64,000 nucleotides of DNA from Verrucomicrobiia bacterium (GTDB lineage Bacteria; Verrucomicrobiota; Verrucomicrobiia; Limisphaerales; UBA8199): positions 40,423 to 104,422 of the forward strand of contig DASYZB010000009.1 of NCBI GenBank assembly GCA_035946615.1, in the 5' to 3' direction. Positions 9,612-19,370 of this stretch are shown here, piece by piece. Position numbers and translations under genes: made by a program. How positions within the stretch are numbered: position 1 is the first letter of the stretch; the number at the start of each line of letters is the position of its first letter. Below the pieces are notes generated by a model. It did not search any database. It saw nothing but the letters and a program-made list of their open reading frames with translations, and had not been told where the DNA came from.

Positions 9612-10064
9612 CTATGCCTGGCCGCCGAAGGAAACAAAGTCGTCCAGGTCCAGCAGGTCGAACCAGGTCACAATATCCTCCCGCTTCGGACCGGCTTTAG
9701 CCTGGATGCCCTGAAAGAATTCTCTCGATTCCGTATCACCCGGCGCGCGCTGCTCGACGTACTCCGTCCAGGCCCTGATTTCCGCCTCGGTCCTTTTGAT
9801 CCGGGCGCTCTTCTGAATCCATTCGAGGATTTCCCCGTCTCCTTTGCCGGCGGCGAGTTGCTCCTTGAGTTGGTCCGGATCGATGCCGGCATACTCGAGG
9901 AATCTTTGGTCGCTCGGGCAATTGTAATGGTACTCCCCATTCTTCCCCGCGATGGTCGCTCGCCCTTTATCGAGCATCCGAGGCAGAATAGCGTAACCGC
10001 CCAGTCTCACGCGCGGACTCCGCGGGGGTTTCTGTGTTAAATCAGGAGCATTCTTCAAAGCCAT
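9612..10064 (-). CDS. DUF5069 domain protein
   Basis: A 150-residue protein beginning MALKNAPDLTQKPPRSPRV, followed by RLGGYAILPRMLDKGRA, the hallmark N-terminus of DUF5069. The family is common in Verrucomicrobia and Planctomycetes and has no known role. The ATG at 10064 is preceded by GGAAAGGGA at good spacing, so the longer in-frame extension upstream is rejected. It ends 8 bp from the convergent RNase gene. Confidence 0.8.
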   Translation of the reverse strand: MALKNAPDLTQKPPRSPRVRLGGYAILPRMLDKGRATIAGKNGEYHYNCPSDQRFLEYAGIDPDQLKEQLAAGKGDGEILEWIQKSARIKRTEAEIRAWTEYVEQRAPGDTESREFFQGIQAKAGPKREDIVTWFDLLDLDDFVSFGGQA

Positions 10065-10265
10065 AGTTTTTCCCTTTCCAGTGTAACGGCCATTAGTGTT
10101 CATTTCCGGCCCGCGCCGGAAATAATCCCGTAAAATGCAGTCTGCCCGGCAAAATGCAAGTGACTGCAGAAGGATTTTGGAGTGCGCCGGCGAAGCGCAG
10201 CGACGAGTCAGATTTGCTGCTAACCCAAAGCGGCGTCGTGCTTCCCTTGCCGCCACACTTCAAAC

Positions 10266-12587
10266 TCACTCGTAGATTTCGTAAATAACGCCGTCCAAAA
10301 CAAATTGGAGGTTTTGCCCCAACGCCAGCCAGGACGCCGCTTGCGGGTGGTTGCCCAGAAAATCAAAATATTCACGGGACCCGAATTGGAGCCGGATATG
10401 CCGCGCCTGGGGAAAGTTTTGAACGATGGAATCGACCCAGCCGCTCTCGTTTCGGAAGAAGGTCCTGCCGGCGACAAATCGGCTCTGTTGAGCAGAGTCA
10501 ACCCGCGGCGTCTGGCTGGAATCTGCGGTTGAACTGAGAGCCGGTCCTCCCGGAGCAAGCCCATACCGGCGTTGGAATGCTTGTCCTGCGAGCATTTGGG
10601 CAGGGGCGGCGGCATCGGCCATTTTAAGGGCCAGACTGGACTGAGCGCTGGCGACACCCGCATCGCCGCTTTGCTCTCGTGTGAACGTCTGCCAACTCCG
10701 CGCCGCATCCTGGCGCGCTTCAGGGTCCTTGCCAAACTCCTGCAGCAAGCGCAGCGGTGAGGGGACATCACGGCGGCTTTCATCTTCTGCTATCAAGTAG
10801 GCCGTATAAGGCGTAACGATTCCATACTTGCGCGCCAATTGCGTCACCTCATCCCGCAACTCGGAATTCTCGCCGTGAAGCCGAATCTCATCGAGCAAAT
10901 AACCAACGCGGCGGGTCGCCCATAGGCGTGGAATGAAATCATTGCCGGAATTCTCTTGCGGGAAATTGCCTTCATAAGTGAATTTCCGCACCGCGCCATT
11001 GACAGTCCCTTCGAGGAGCATGGCTGAATCGCCATGGCCTGAGTAGCGCCCCACCAGAACCAGTTGCTCGCCTTTGAACAGGTCAGGCAATGGTGACGGA
11101 TAAAGCTGTTTGGTCTGCAGGCCGCCCGTGAACTGCAGCGCCGGGTTGGTCAGCACCGGTTCCTTTACCTTTTCAAAAAATGCCGACAGTTTGAATTCCA
11201 GGTCTTCCTCGGGCAGGACGTACTGGCTGGCGCCGCGCGTTTCCTCGGTTATCTGATCGAGCAAATGCGCATTCACGTCCGTCCCAATTCCGAAACAAAA
11301 AATGCGCGCCTTACCGGTGTCTTCGTCTTTGACATTGGTCAGGATTTGCCCTTCGTCGGTCGTCCCGATGGTGGGCCGGCCATCGGTCAGGAAGATCACC
11401 CTGAACGGGCGGTCTCCGGCGCCCTTGCTCGATTGCAGGCCAAGCGCTTGCTTCAGGGCGTCATCGATGTCCGTCGCCCCGATGGCTTTGAGGTCTTTGA
11501 CAAACTCTTCTGCTCGCGTCCGGTTTTTCGCGTTCGCTTCGACCAACGAATTAAACAGCGGCTCAATGTCTGTCGAAAATCGGATGAGTTCGAATCGATC
11601 ACCGTCGTTGAGGTTTTCGACGCAGAATTCGAGGGCCTTTTTTGCCTGCTCGATCTTTTTGCCGGCCATTGAGCCGGAGGTGTCGAGCGCAAACACCACA
11701 TCCTTGTTCACAATGCGTCTGTCTTTGGTATCGATGCCGGGCGAGGCCAGCAGCAGAAAATAGCCGTCCTCTCCTGCGCACTTATGAGTCAGCAAATTCA
11801 AGCCCAGTTCACCCCTCTCCGGCGCAAAGTAGAGGGCCAAATCAGCTTCGGGGAGCACATCGGTGGCCTCATACCCCACCGTCGCGCGGTTAGGTCCGTT
11901 TCGTTTCACCTCGATCTTGTGGCTGGGTGAATAGACGGTTTTCAGCGGGCGCCTGGTCTCCAAATCCACCTTCACGCTGACCGTTGGAATGGGGCGGCAG
12001 GAGAACTTGTCCGCGCTCAGTGGCAGCAGAAAACTGACCAGGCCGTTGTCGGACTTCAATAGTTGTGTGTACGAGAGGGTAATGCGCTTTTTACTGTTCG
12101 GCTCGATTGGGAAGATGCGGACCTTAAAGACGTCCTGGTTGGCATATTCGAGCAGGGCGGGGTCACGCAGTTTGCGCACAATCTCCTCGTAAATGTGTCG
12201 GGCCTTGCCGGCGGGCAGGAGTTCGGCTTCGACCTGTCTGCCATCAATTTCCATGGTAAACTTGTCAAGCTGCGCTCCCTTGGGGATTGGGAATACAAAT
12301 GTGCCTTCGAGTCGCGCGTTATTGGGGTTATAAAACTCCTCATCCACTATCGTGACGGCGACCTGGTCGATGATGTGAGTGTTGGCCTTCACATAATCCA
12401 CTTGCAGTGGCGCAAACACGTGCGGCTGCGGCCAATGCCACGGCGGCGAGGGAGGGGGAAGAGGGTGTGGCGGGACGGGTCCCGGCCACAAGGAGGAGTC
12501 CTCGATTATGATCAGGCCGGCGGCCAATGACGCGGTAATCGCGCACAGAAACCCGACCAGAACAGAAAATAGAATGCACCGTTTCAT
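10266..12587 (-). CDS. Secreted VIT and von Willebrand factor A domain protein
   Basis: A 773-residue protein with a signal peptide (FSVLVGFLCAITASLAAG) and a proline/tryptophan-rich linker. A VIT domain follows (about 55-190; LEGTFVFPIPKGAQLDKF), then a VWA domain (about 290-470) with a complete MIDAS start DTSGS and a later FLTDGRPTIG. The arrangement is that of bacterial inter-alpha-trypsin-inhibitor heavy-chain-like proteins, which bind partners through a divalent metal. No C-terminal membrane anchor is evident, so it is probably periplasmic or released. Divergent from accD. Confidence 0.88.
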   Translation of the reverse strand: MKRCILFSVLVGFLCAITASLAAGLIIIEDSSLWPGPVPPHPLPPPSPPWHWPQPHVFAPLQVDYVKANTHIIDQVAVTIVDEEFYNPNNARLEGTFVFPIPKGAQLDKFTMEIDGRQVEAELLPAGKARHIYEEIVRKLRDPALLEYANQDVFKVRIFPIEPNSKKRITLSYTQLLKSDNGLVSFLLPLSADKFSCRPIPTVSVKVDLETRRPLKTVYSPSHKIEVKRNGPNRATVGYEATDVLPEADLALYFAPERGELGLNLLTHKCAGEDGYFLLLASPGIDTKDRRIVNKDVVFALDTSGSMAGKKIEQAKKALEFCVENLNDGDRFELIRFSTDIEPLFNSLVEANAKNRTRAEEFVKDLKAIGATDIDDALKQALGLQSSKGAGDRPFRVIFLTDGRPTIGTTDEGQILTNVKDEDTGKARIFCFGIGTDVNAHLLDQITEETRGASQYVLPEEDLEFKLSAFFEKVKEPVLTNPALQFTGGLQTKQLYPSPLPDLFKGEQLVLVGRYSGHGDSAMLLEGTVNGAVRKFTYEGNFPQENSGNDFIPRLWATRRVGYLLDEIRLHGENSELRDEVTQLARKYGIVTPYTAYLIAEDESRRDVPSPLRLLQEFGKDPEARQDAARSWQTFTREQSGDAGVASAQSSLALKMADAAAPAQMLAGQAFQRRYGLAPGGPALSSTADSSQTPRVDSAQQSRFVAGRTFFRNESGWVDSIVQNFPQARHIRLQFGSREYFDFLGNHPQAASWLALGQNLQFVLDGVIYEIYE

Positions 12588-12760
12588 ACCCGATTAGACG
12601 GAAGTCCTCAATTATTGCTCCCGTTCTTCCGCGCGGCCAGGACCTTGCCTCCACCCTCTGGCGCCGACACCCGCGCTCCTTTGCCATGCGCCACGCCCGG
12701 CGGTGGTGAAGTTTGCCTCTGGACAGTTGCGCCCGGAATTTGAATATTATGAGGCTGGCA

Positions 12761-13708
12761 ATGGCTACTACCTCCTTTACGAAAAAAACGCTTGGGTTGG
12801 AAACCGCCGAGCCGGCGGTCACTCCGCCGCCGGCCACCAGCAATGCCGGGTTTGCGAAAAAACCCAAACTTGCTGCCGCCAAATCAAAAAAACGCGAAAT
12901 CCCGGAAGGTCTGTGGACTAAATGTCCCAAGTGCAGCACGATGGTTTTCGACAAGGAATTGGACGAGAACCTCAAGGTCTGTACCCATTGCCAGCATCAT
13001 TTCCCCATCAGCTCGCGCGAGCGCATCCATTCCCTGGTCGAGACCTGCACGTTCGAAGAAATGGACGCGGACATGACCAGCGTGGACGTTTTAAACTTTA
13101 CCGGTGTGGCCTCCTATACGGTGAAGCTTGAGGAATATCAGAAATCGACCGGGCTCAAAGATGCCATCATCACGGGCCTGGGCAAGATTGGGGAGCAGCG
13201 GGTTGGGCTGGGGGTGATGGATTTCAGTTTTCTGGGCGGCTCAATGGGCTCGGTGGTTGGCGAGAAACTGGCCCGTCTGATCGAGCGGGCGACCGAAAAG
13301 GGCCTGCCGCTGATCATCACATCCACCAGCGGCGGGGCTCGCATGTATGAAGGAATGTTCAGCCTGATGCAGATGGCCAAAACCTGTGCCGCCCTGGCTT
13401 ATCATGCCAGCGCTCGGCTTCCCTATATCAGTGTCTTGACCCACCCCACAACCGCAGGCGTGATGGCCAGCTACGCCAGCGTGGGGGACTTAATCCTGGC
13501 CGAGCCTGGGGCAATGATCGGCTTTGCCGGCCCGCGAGTGATTAAGGACACGACCCAGGCAGAACTGCCTCCTGGATTTCAGACGGCGGAATTCCTGCTT
13601 GAACACGGCCTCATTGACGCCATTGTGCCCCGCAAAGAGCTTAAGGCGCGCCTTGTCGAATACCTGAGCTACCTGACCAGCGGCCAAAAGCGTGCAGCCG
13701 CCGGTTAG
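12761..13708 (+). CDS. accD: Acetyl-CoA carboxylase carboxyltransferase beta subunit
   Basis: AccD with AccA transfers the carboxyl group from carboxybiotin to acetyl-CoA, the first step of fatty-acid synthesis. The 315-residue protein has the zinc finger CPKC...CTHC (C55, C58, C74, C77) followed by the crotonase-fold core (GGSMGSVVGEK, STSGGARMYEG, LTHPTTAGVMASYA, GPRVIKDTT). Residues 1-48 form an Ala/Pro/Lys-rich extension. ATG 12761 is preceded by GAGG at 12751, which favours it over in-frame ATGs at 12713 and 12749. Confidence 0.95.
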   Translation: MATTSFTKKTLGLETAEPAVTPPPATSNAGFAKKPKLAAAKSKKREIPEGLWTKCPKCSTMVFDKELDENLKVCTHCQHHFPISSRERIHSLVETCTFEEMDADMTSVDVLNFTGVASYTVKLEEYQKSTGLKDAIITGLGKIGEQRVGLGVMDFSFLGGSMGSVVGEKLARLIERATEKGLPLIITSTSGGARMYEGMFSLMQMAKTCAALAYHASARLPYISVLTHPTTAGVMASYASVGDLILAEPGAMIGFAGPRVIKDTTQAELPPGFQTAEFLLEHGLIDAIVPRKELKARLVEYLSYLTSGQKRAAAG

Positions 13709-13741
13709 TTGGAATAAAACCGAGCGAGGCGTGGCCTCAGA

Positions 13742-13793
13742 CCGTGGCTCGGGCATCTTGCCCGAGTCCCCACGCGAGATGCAGGTGCCACGG
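13742..13793. repeat. Nested inverted repeat downstream of accD
   Basis: An inner 8-bp stem CTCGGGCA/TGCCCGAG with a TCT loop (13748-13766) sits inside an outer CCGTGGC/GCCACGG pair (13742-13748 and 13787-13793). The nested palindrome looks like a REP-type element or a bidirectional stem at the end of accD. No U-tract follows. Confidence 0.5.
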
Positions 13794-13942
13794 CCAAAAC
13801 TTGACCTGACAGCAATGACTTTCATTGTTCAAGGAGCCTAGGTAAGGTAAGAACCCCATAGAGAAAACGGCTGTTGCGGGGTTCGTTGATGCGGGACAAG
13901 GAGGCAACCGGCGGTGCTGTCTAAACTCAAGGAGACAAGCGT

Positions 13943-14584
13943 ATGAAAAAGTTCCTTTCTTTAGCCGTTATTTTTGCTGCAGGGGCGGCTTGGGCACAGA
14001 CGGTTTTCGTCCCCGGCACGGGAGGCAGTGCATTCATGCCGCTTGACGGCCTGGTTTTCACCAATGCGCTGGGAAATCGTTTTAGTGTAAATAACCTGGC
14101 GCAGGCGCTCGAATCCATGCAGACCAATCTGAGCGCCGCGCTGCCCTCAGTTGCTGCCTTCAACGATAGTTTTGATTTCGTCAATATCGGCCTTGTGAGC
14201 GGCGTGCCCGCAACAACCCCCGCCCCAGCCGGCGCCACAATTTCAAATAACTTGGCTGCTGGTTTCGGCGCTAATGTCGTCCTCCCTCCAGGCGCCACGG
14301 CAGGCAGCGGCACGGTCCTGCCAGGGACTGCCGGCCCCACCGGGTTTGCCAACTTGCCGCTGACTCGCGACAGCCTTCGCGCGTTGCTGATTCTGCAAAA
14401 TCACATGGAGCAAATGCTGGGCCTCCTGGCTGAATTGAACGGGACCAGTTCAAACGCGTTGGCTGCGTCCAGTATTGTTCAAAGCAATGCGTTGACCCCT
14501 GGTTCCAATCCGTTTACAGGCGCTTTTTTCATTGCTCCCGCCGTCACGCCCCCAGCGCCTCCTCTCACGCCAACCGGCCGCTGA
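13943..14584 (+). CDS. Small secreted protein, unknown family
   Basis: A 213-residue protein with a clear signal peptide (MKKFLSLAVIFAAGAAWAQ) and a strong AAGGAG ribosome site 9 bases before the ATG. The mature part is rich in Ala, Gly, Pro, Thr and Asn, with one amphipathic segment (SLRALLILQNHMEQMLGLLAEL) near residue 150 that could be a coiled helix. No enzyme motif is visible and I do not recognise a family. The 5' leader contains a GAACCCC/GGGGTTC stem (13851-13884). Confidence 0.7.
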   Translation: MKKFLSLAVIFAAGAAWAQTVFVPGTGGSAFMPLDGLVFTNALGNRFSVNNLAQALESMQTNLSAALPSVAAFNDSFDFVNIGLVSGVPATTPAPAGATISNNLAAGFGANVVLPPGATAGSGTVLPGTAGPTGFANLPLTRDSLRALLILQNHMEQMLGLLAELNGTSSNALAASSIVQSNALTPGSNPFTGAFFIAPAVTPPAPPLTPTGR

Positions 14585-14627
14585 ACCTGCTTTCGTAGGC
14601 CGCAGAGAGGGTGTAAGCTGGTGGTTG

Positions 14628-17600
14628 ATGGCCTCAGTCCATTTCCATCCCGTGATTGCCCGCTGGTTCGAGCAGAAGTTCGGATCCCCCACTGAGCCGC
14701 AACAGCGCGGCTGGCCCGCCATTGAGTCGGGGGCACACACCTTGATCGCCGCGCCCACGGGGTCGGGCAAGACGCTGGCGGCCTTTCTTGCCGCTCTAGA
14801 CCAGTTGTTTAGCGAGGGCCTTGCCGGAGAGCTCAAAGATGAGTTGCGCGTTGTGTATGTGTCTCCCTTAAAAGCCCTCAGCAACGACATCCACAAGAAT
14901 CTCGAAGAACCGCTGGCTGGGATTCGCGAAGCGTTTCTCGCTGCCGAGGCCCGCTCCATCGATGTCCGCGCGGCGGCGCGCACCGGGGACACATTGGCAT
15001 CGAAGAGGCAAGCCATGATACGCAAGCCGCCGCATATCCTGGTGACCACGCCCGAATCGCTCTACCTGCTTTTAACCTCCGCATCGGGCCGCAAGCTCTT
15101 GGGGAACGTCCGCACACTGGTTATCGATGAGATTCACGCGCTGGTCGGGAACCGTCGTGGCTCGCACCTGGCCATCAGCATGGAGCGCCTGGCGGCCTTG
15201 ACCGGCAATCGAGTTCAGCGGATTGGTCTATCGGCGACTCAGAAGCCGATAGGCGAGGTGGCGCGGTTCCTTGTGGGAGGGTGCAAGGCGCCTGAGCAAG
15301 CGCCCGGTTCGGCGCCAGATCCATCCGCTGCCGGCCAAGGCGCTCAGGCTGCCCCTGAGAGCCTGCAGGCCCAATGCGCCATCATCGATTGCGGTTATGC
15401 CCGGGAGATGGATGTGGCAATCGAACTGCCCGGCTCGGCGTTGGAAGCGGTCATGTCGAACGAGGTCTGGACCGAGGTGTACCATAAGCTTGCGGACTTG
15501 ATCGAGGCGCACCAGACGACCTTGGTCTTTGTCAATACGCGCCGGCTTGCCGAACGAGTCACGCGCCATCTTTGCGAACTGCTGGGCGCGGACAAAGTCG
15601 CTTCGCATCATGGGAGTCTCTCGGCCAAGCTGCGGCTGGAGGCGGAGGCTCGGCTTAAGCGCGGCGAGTTGAAGGCGCTGGTGGCCACCGCGTCGTTGGA
15701 ACTGGGTATTGATATTGGGTCGATTGATCTGGTTTGCCAGCTTGGCCCGACGCGCTCGATTGCCACCTTGCTGCAGCGCGTGGGGCGCGCCAGGCATCAG
15801 CGCGCAGGTTTGCCCAAGGGCCGGCTGTTTCCACTGAGCCGTGATGAATTGGTCGAGTGCGCGGCAATGCTTCGCAGCGTGCGGGCGGGCGAGTTGGATT
15901 GTCTCGAAATGCCGCAAAAGCCGCTGGATGTGCTGGCCCAGCAGATGGTGGCGTGCGCGGCGAGCGAAGAGTGGCAGGAACAGGCCCTGTTCGACTTAAT
16001 GCGGGCCGCCTATCCGTATCGAAATCTGACGTGGCAGGAGTTCGATCAGGTCCTTGCCATGCTTGCCGAAGGGTTCAGCACCAAACGTGGGCGGCGCGGG
16101 GCGCTGGTGCACCATGACGCCATCAATCGGCGCGTCCGGGGCCGGCGCGGGGCCCGCCTAGTAGCCCTCACATCCGGCGGCGCTATTCCGGATGCGGGCG
16201 ATTACCGCGTGGTTCTCGAACCCAACGAGACCTTCATCGGCACGGTGAATGAGGACTTCGCAGTCGAGAGTCTGGCCGGCGATATTTTTCAACTGGGCAA
16301 CGCCTCCTGGCGTATCTTGCGCATCAACTCGGGGACCGTCCGCGTTGAAGACGCCCACGGGCACCCGCCCAATATCCCATTCTGGCTCGGTGAAGCACCG
16401 GGGCGCACCGCTGAATTATCCAAGGCGGTCTCGGATTTGCGCGTCGAGTTCGAAAAAAGGCTCGACCCGGTTCCTAACGGAAATTCGGCAACCGGCAATG
16501 GAACACCTGCCGCAGAGCCGCCGGCCGCCTCGCCGTCTGCTCCTTTGGTCATGGACTGGCTCACTCGTCAAACCGGTCTTAGCTGTCCGGCGGCGCGCCA
16601 ATTGTGGGACTATTTCGCCCACGCCCACCAGGTCCTTGGGGTCATCCCGTCACAAAGGAAATTGGTGCTCGAGCGGTTTTTCGACGAGTCGGGCGGGATG
16701 CAGTTGGTCATGCATTCCCCTTTCGGCATTCGGATTAACCGTGCCTGGGGCCTGGCGCTGCGAAAGAGGTTTTGCCGTTCATTCAATTTCGAATTGCAAG
16801 CAGCCGCGACGGATGAGGCGATTGTGTTGTCGTTGGGCACCCAACACTCGTTTCCACTCGATGAAGTCTTTCGTTACCTCAACAGCAAGACTGTGCGCGA
16901 CCTGCTCATTCAGGCGCTGCTGGATGCCCCCATGTTCCCGGTTCGCTGGCGCTGGAATGCGACCCGCGCGCTGGCCTTGCCGCGCCAAAGGGGTGGGCGC
17001 AAGGTCCCCGCCCCCTTGCAACGGATGGAATCGGAGAACCTGCTGGCAGCAGTTTTCCCCGATCAACTGGCCTGCCTCGAGAATATCGTGGGAGACCGCC
17101 AAATCCCCCAACATCCACTCGTCTTTCAGACCATCGAAGATTGCCTCAATGAGGCGATGGACGTTGATGGCCTAATCGCTCTGCTCCGGCAGATCGAAAG
17201 CGGCGAGGTGGAATGCATTGCCCGCGACCTGCCGGAGCCTTCGCTCCTCGCCCATGAGATCCTCAATGCGCGTCCTTACGCATTTCTGGATAACGCGCCA
17301 TTGGAGGAGAGGCGGACTCAGGCGGTGTACACGCGGCGTGCCGGGGAGTCCTCGTCTGACACGCGCCTGGGCATCCTCGACGCGGCAGCCATCGCCAAAG
17401 TGATCGAGGAAGCCTGGCCGCAAGCGACAAATCCAGATGAACTGCATGAGGCCTTGATGCTGGCCGGTGCGATGACCGAACTGGAACTCCCGCGCGTATC
17501 GGCCCATGCGCCGGCGTGGCTGGAGTCGTTGGCAACCCAGAAACGCGCCGGACGGCTGTTTAGGACGCCTGAGCTTTCTCATTCCCGAGCGACAGGAGCA

Positions 17601-19370
17601 GGTTTATCCCCAAACGGAGAAAGAACCTACTCAGCCAGCCGCCCGTTTTCGTCGCAAGCAATGGAAGGCAAGATGTCCGCCCTGATTTGCGCGGCGGAGC
17701 GGCTTCGTCCTTTAGAGGCAATTTATCCAGGGTCGCAACTCGAACCGCCGTTGACGCCGCCTCCTCAAGAACGCCAACGGCTATGGGAGAGAGAGGACGC
17801 GCTCCGGGAACTGGTGCGAGGTCGTATGGAAATCACCGGCCCGACGACTGCGGGCGCGTTAGCCGAGGTGTTTGGCATCCCAAGCAGTGAGATTGAGGCG
17901 GCCTTAATCGGCCTCGAAACAGAAGGCTTTATTCTTCGTGGCAGATTTCTTTCACGAAATCGCGGTTCGGCTAAAGACCCTGGGGTTAGCCAAGGGTCCG
18001 AAACGGAGACGAATAGCATTCACCCCCGCGCGGTTGCCAGGAGTGAGGCTGTTGCTGGCGAACTGGAATGGTGTGAACGCCGGCTTCTGGCGCGGATTCA
18101 CCGGCTGACCATCAACCGGTTGCGAGCCGAAATTCAACCCGTCTCGTTGGCGGAATTCCAGCGGTTCCTGGTGGCTTGGCAACGGGCTGAACCGGCTCGG
18201 CGCGCCGAAGGTCCTGAGGGTCTGGCGGCAATACTGCAACTGCTCGATGGCTACGAAGTGCCCGCGGCGGCCTGGGAACCGGACGTGCTTGCGTTGCGCA
18301 TAAAAGATTACTCGCCCCAGTGGCTCGATCAGCTCTGTTTCACCGGGCGCATCGGCTGGGGCCGGTTAATGCCTCCCCAAACACCGAACGGACGCCACTT
18401 CGCCCCGATTCGTTGCAGCCCCATTTCAATTTTCTCCCGCGAACAACTGCGCAATTGGCTAAGCCTCTCGACTGCGGGGCGGGCTGGGGAGTTCTCTCCG
18501 GACGCAGCGCAGGTGCTCGAGGGGCTGGAACAGCATGGGGCTTTGTTCTTCAATGAGATTGCGCAACTGAAAGGTCTTTTACCCTCGCACGTCGAGCAGG
18601 CCCTGGGAGAACTGGTCACCCAAGGCTGGGTCACGGCTGATAGTTTCGAAGGGATGCGGGCCTTGCTCCTGCCACAGGAAAAGAGGGCGCCTTTCGGCGA
18701 CCCGCAGCGGCGGCGCCGGCACAAAACGGTCACCAGCCTCGAGTTTGCCGGACGCTGGTCGCTATTGCGGCGTCCTGTGAAGCCAGCCTCGGGTGCAAAC
18801 GCCCTCGAACGAGTGGCTTCAGCTACTGCGACTGTACAGCCCACTAACCTCAACCGATTTGGAGCGGTTTTGCAACCTGACGGCTTGGAGAACGCCATCG
18901 AAGCGTTCGCAAGAACCCTGCTTCGCCGTTACGGGGTGGTTTTCCGACGGCTCATCGAGCGGGAGTCTTTGCGCGTTTCCTGGTATGAGTTGGGGCGCAT
19001 TTACCGGCGGCTGGAGGCGCGTGGGGAAATTCGAGAGGGTTATTTTGTCGGCGGCGTGAGCGGCGAGCAGTTCGCGCTGCCGGAAGCCATCGGCCTGCTG
19101 CGCTGGATACGCAAGGAGCCGGCGCGGCGTGAGTTGGTGGTGATCAGCGGGGCCGATCCGTTGAACCTTGCCGGCATCCTGGGTCCTGGGCGGCGCGTAG
19201 CGGCAATTGGAGCCAACCGCCTCCTGCTGCGGGATGGACTGCCAATTGCCGCCTTGGAAGCCGGAGAGATTGCGCGTCTCGACCCCGCGCCCGAGGAAGC
19301 CGGGAACCTGATTGAGCGAGCGCTGAGAGTTGCCACCTTGCCCGTGAACTTGCGCGGATATTATGGATGA
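14628..19370 (+). CDS. lhr: Lhr-type DEAD/DEAH helicase, full length
   Basis: A very large superfamily 2 helicase of 1580 residues, about the length of E. coli Lhr. Motif I is APTGSGKT (near residue 45), motif II DEIH in VIDEIHALVGNRRGSHLA, motif III SAT, and motif VI QRVGRARHQ. After the helicase core come the winged-helix and Lhr-core domains, then the long C-terminal extension found only in full-length Lhr. Lhr proteins translocate 3'-to-5' on single-stranded DNA and have been linked to repair. A linker near residue 225 is Ala/Pro-rich. ATG 14628 fits the family N-terminus; an in-frame start at 14532 would overlap the preceding gene. The 3' end overlaps the convergent kinase gene by 10 bp. 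Confidence 0.93.
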   Translation: MASVHFHPVIARWFEQKFGSPTEPQQRGWPAIESGAHTLIAAPTGSGKTLAAFLAALDQLFSEGLAGELKDELRVVYVSPLKALSNDIHKNLEEPLAGIREAFLAAEARSIDVRAAARTGDTLASKRQAMIRKPPHILVTTPESLYLLLTSASGRKLLGNVRTLVIDEIHALVGNRRGSHLAISMERLAALTGNRVQRIGLSATQKPIGEVARFLVGGCKAPEQAPGSAPDPSAAGQGAQAAPESLQAQCAIIDCGYAREMDVAIELPGSALEAVMSNEVWTEVYHKLADLIEAHQTTLVFVNTRRLAERVTRHLCELLGADKVASHHGSLSAKLRLEAEARLKRGELKALVATASLELGIDIGSIDLVCQLGPTRSIATLLQRVGRARHQRAGLPKGRLFPLSRDELVECAAMLRSVRAGELDCLEMPQKPLDVLAQQMVACAASEEWQEQALFDLMRAAYPYRNLTWQEFDQVLAMLAEGFSTKRGRRGALVHHDAINRRVRGRRGARLVALTSGGAIPDAGDYRVVLEPNETFIGTVNEDFAVESLAGDIFQLGNASWRILRINSGTVRVEDAHGHPPNIPFWLGEAPGRTAELSKAVSDLRVEFEKRLDPVPNGNSATGNGTPAAEPPAASPSAPLVMDWLTRQTGLSCPAARQLWDYFAHAHQVLGVIPSQRKLVLERFFDESGGMQLVMHSPFGIRINRAWGLALRKRFCRSFNFELQAAATDEAIVLSLGTQHSFPLDEVFRYLNSKTVRDLLIQALLDAPMFPVRWRWNATRALALPRQRGGRKVPAPLQRMESENLLAAVFPDQLACLENIVGDRQIPQHPLVFQTIEDCLNEAMDVDGLIALLRQIESGEVECIARDLPEPSLLAHEILNARPYAFLDNAPLEERRTQAVYTRRAGESSSDTRLGILDAAAIAKVIEEAWPQATNPDELHEALMLAGAMTELELPRVSAHAPAWLESLATQKRAGRLFRTPELSHSRATGAGLSPNGERTYSASRPFSSQAMEGKMSALICAAERLRPLEAIYPGSQLEPPLTPPPQERQRLWEREDALRELVRGRMEITGPTTAGALAEVFGIPSSEIEAALIGLETEGFILRGRFLSRNRGSAKDPGVSQGSETETNSIHPRAVARSEAVAGELEWCERRLLARIHRLTINRLRAEIQPVSLAEFQRFLVAWQRAEPARRAEGPEGLAAILQLLDGYEVPAAAWEPDVLALRIKDYSPQWLDQLCFTGRIGWGRLMPPQTPNGRHFAPIRCSPISIFSREQLRNWLSLSTAGRAGEFSPDAAQVLEGLEQHGALFFNEIAQLKGLLPSHVEQALGELVTQGWVTADSFEGMRALLLPQEKRAPFGDPQRRRRHKTVTSLEFAGRWSLLRRPVKPASGANALERVASATATVQPTNLNRFGAVLQPDGLENAIEAFARTLLRRYGVVFRRLIERESLRVSWYELGRIYRRLEARGEIREGYFVGGVSGEQFALPEAIGLLRWIRKEPARRELVVISGADPLNLAGILGPGRRVAAIGANRLLLRDGLPIAALEAGEIARLDPAPEEAGNLIERALRVATLPVNLRGYYG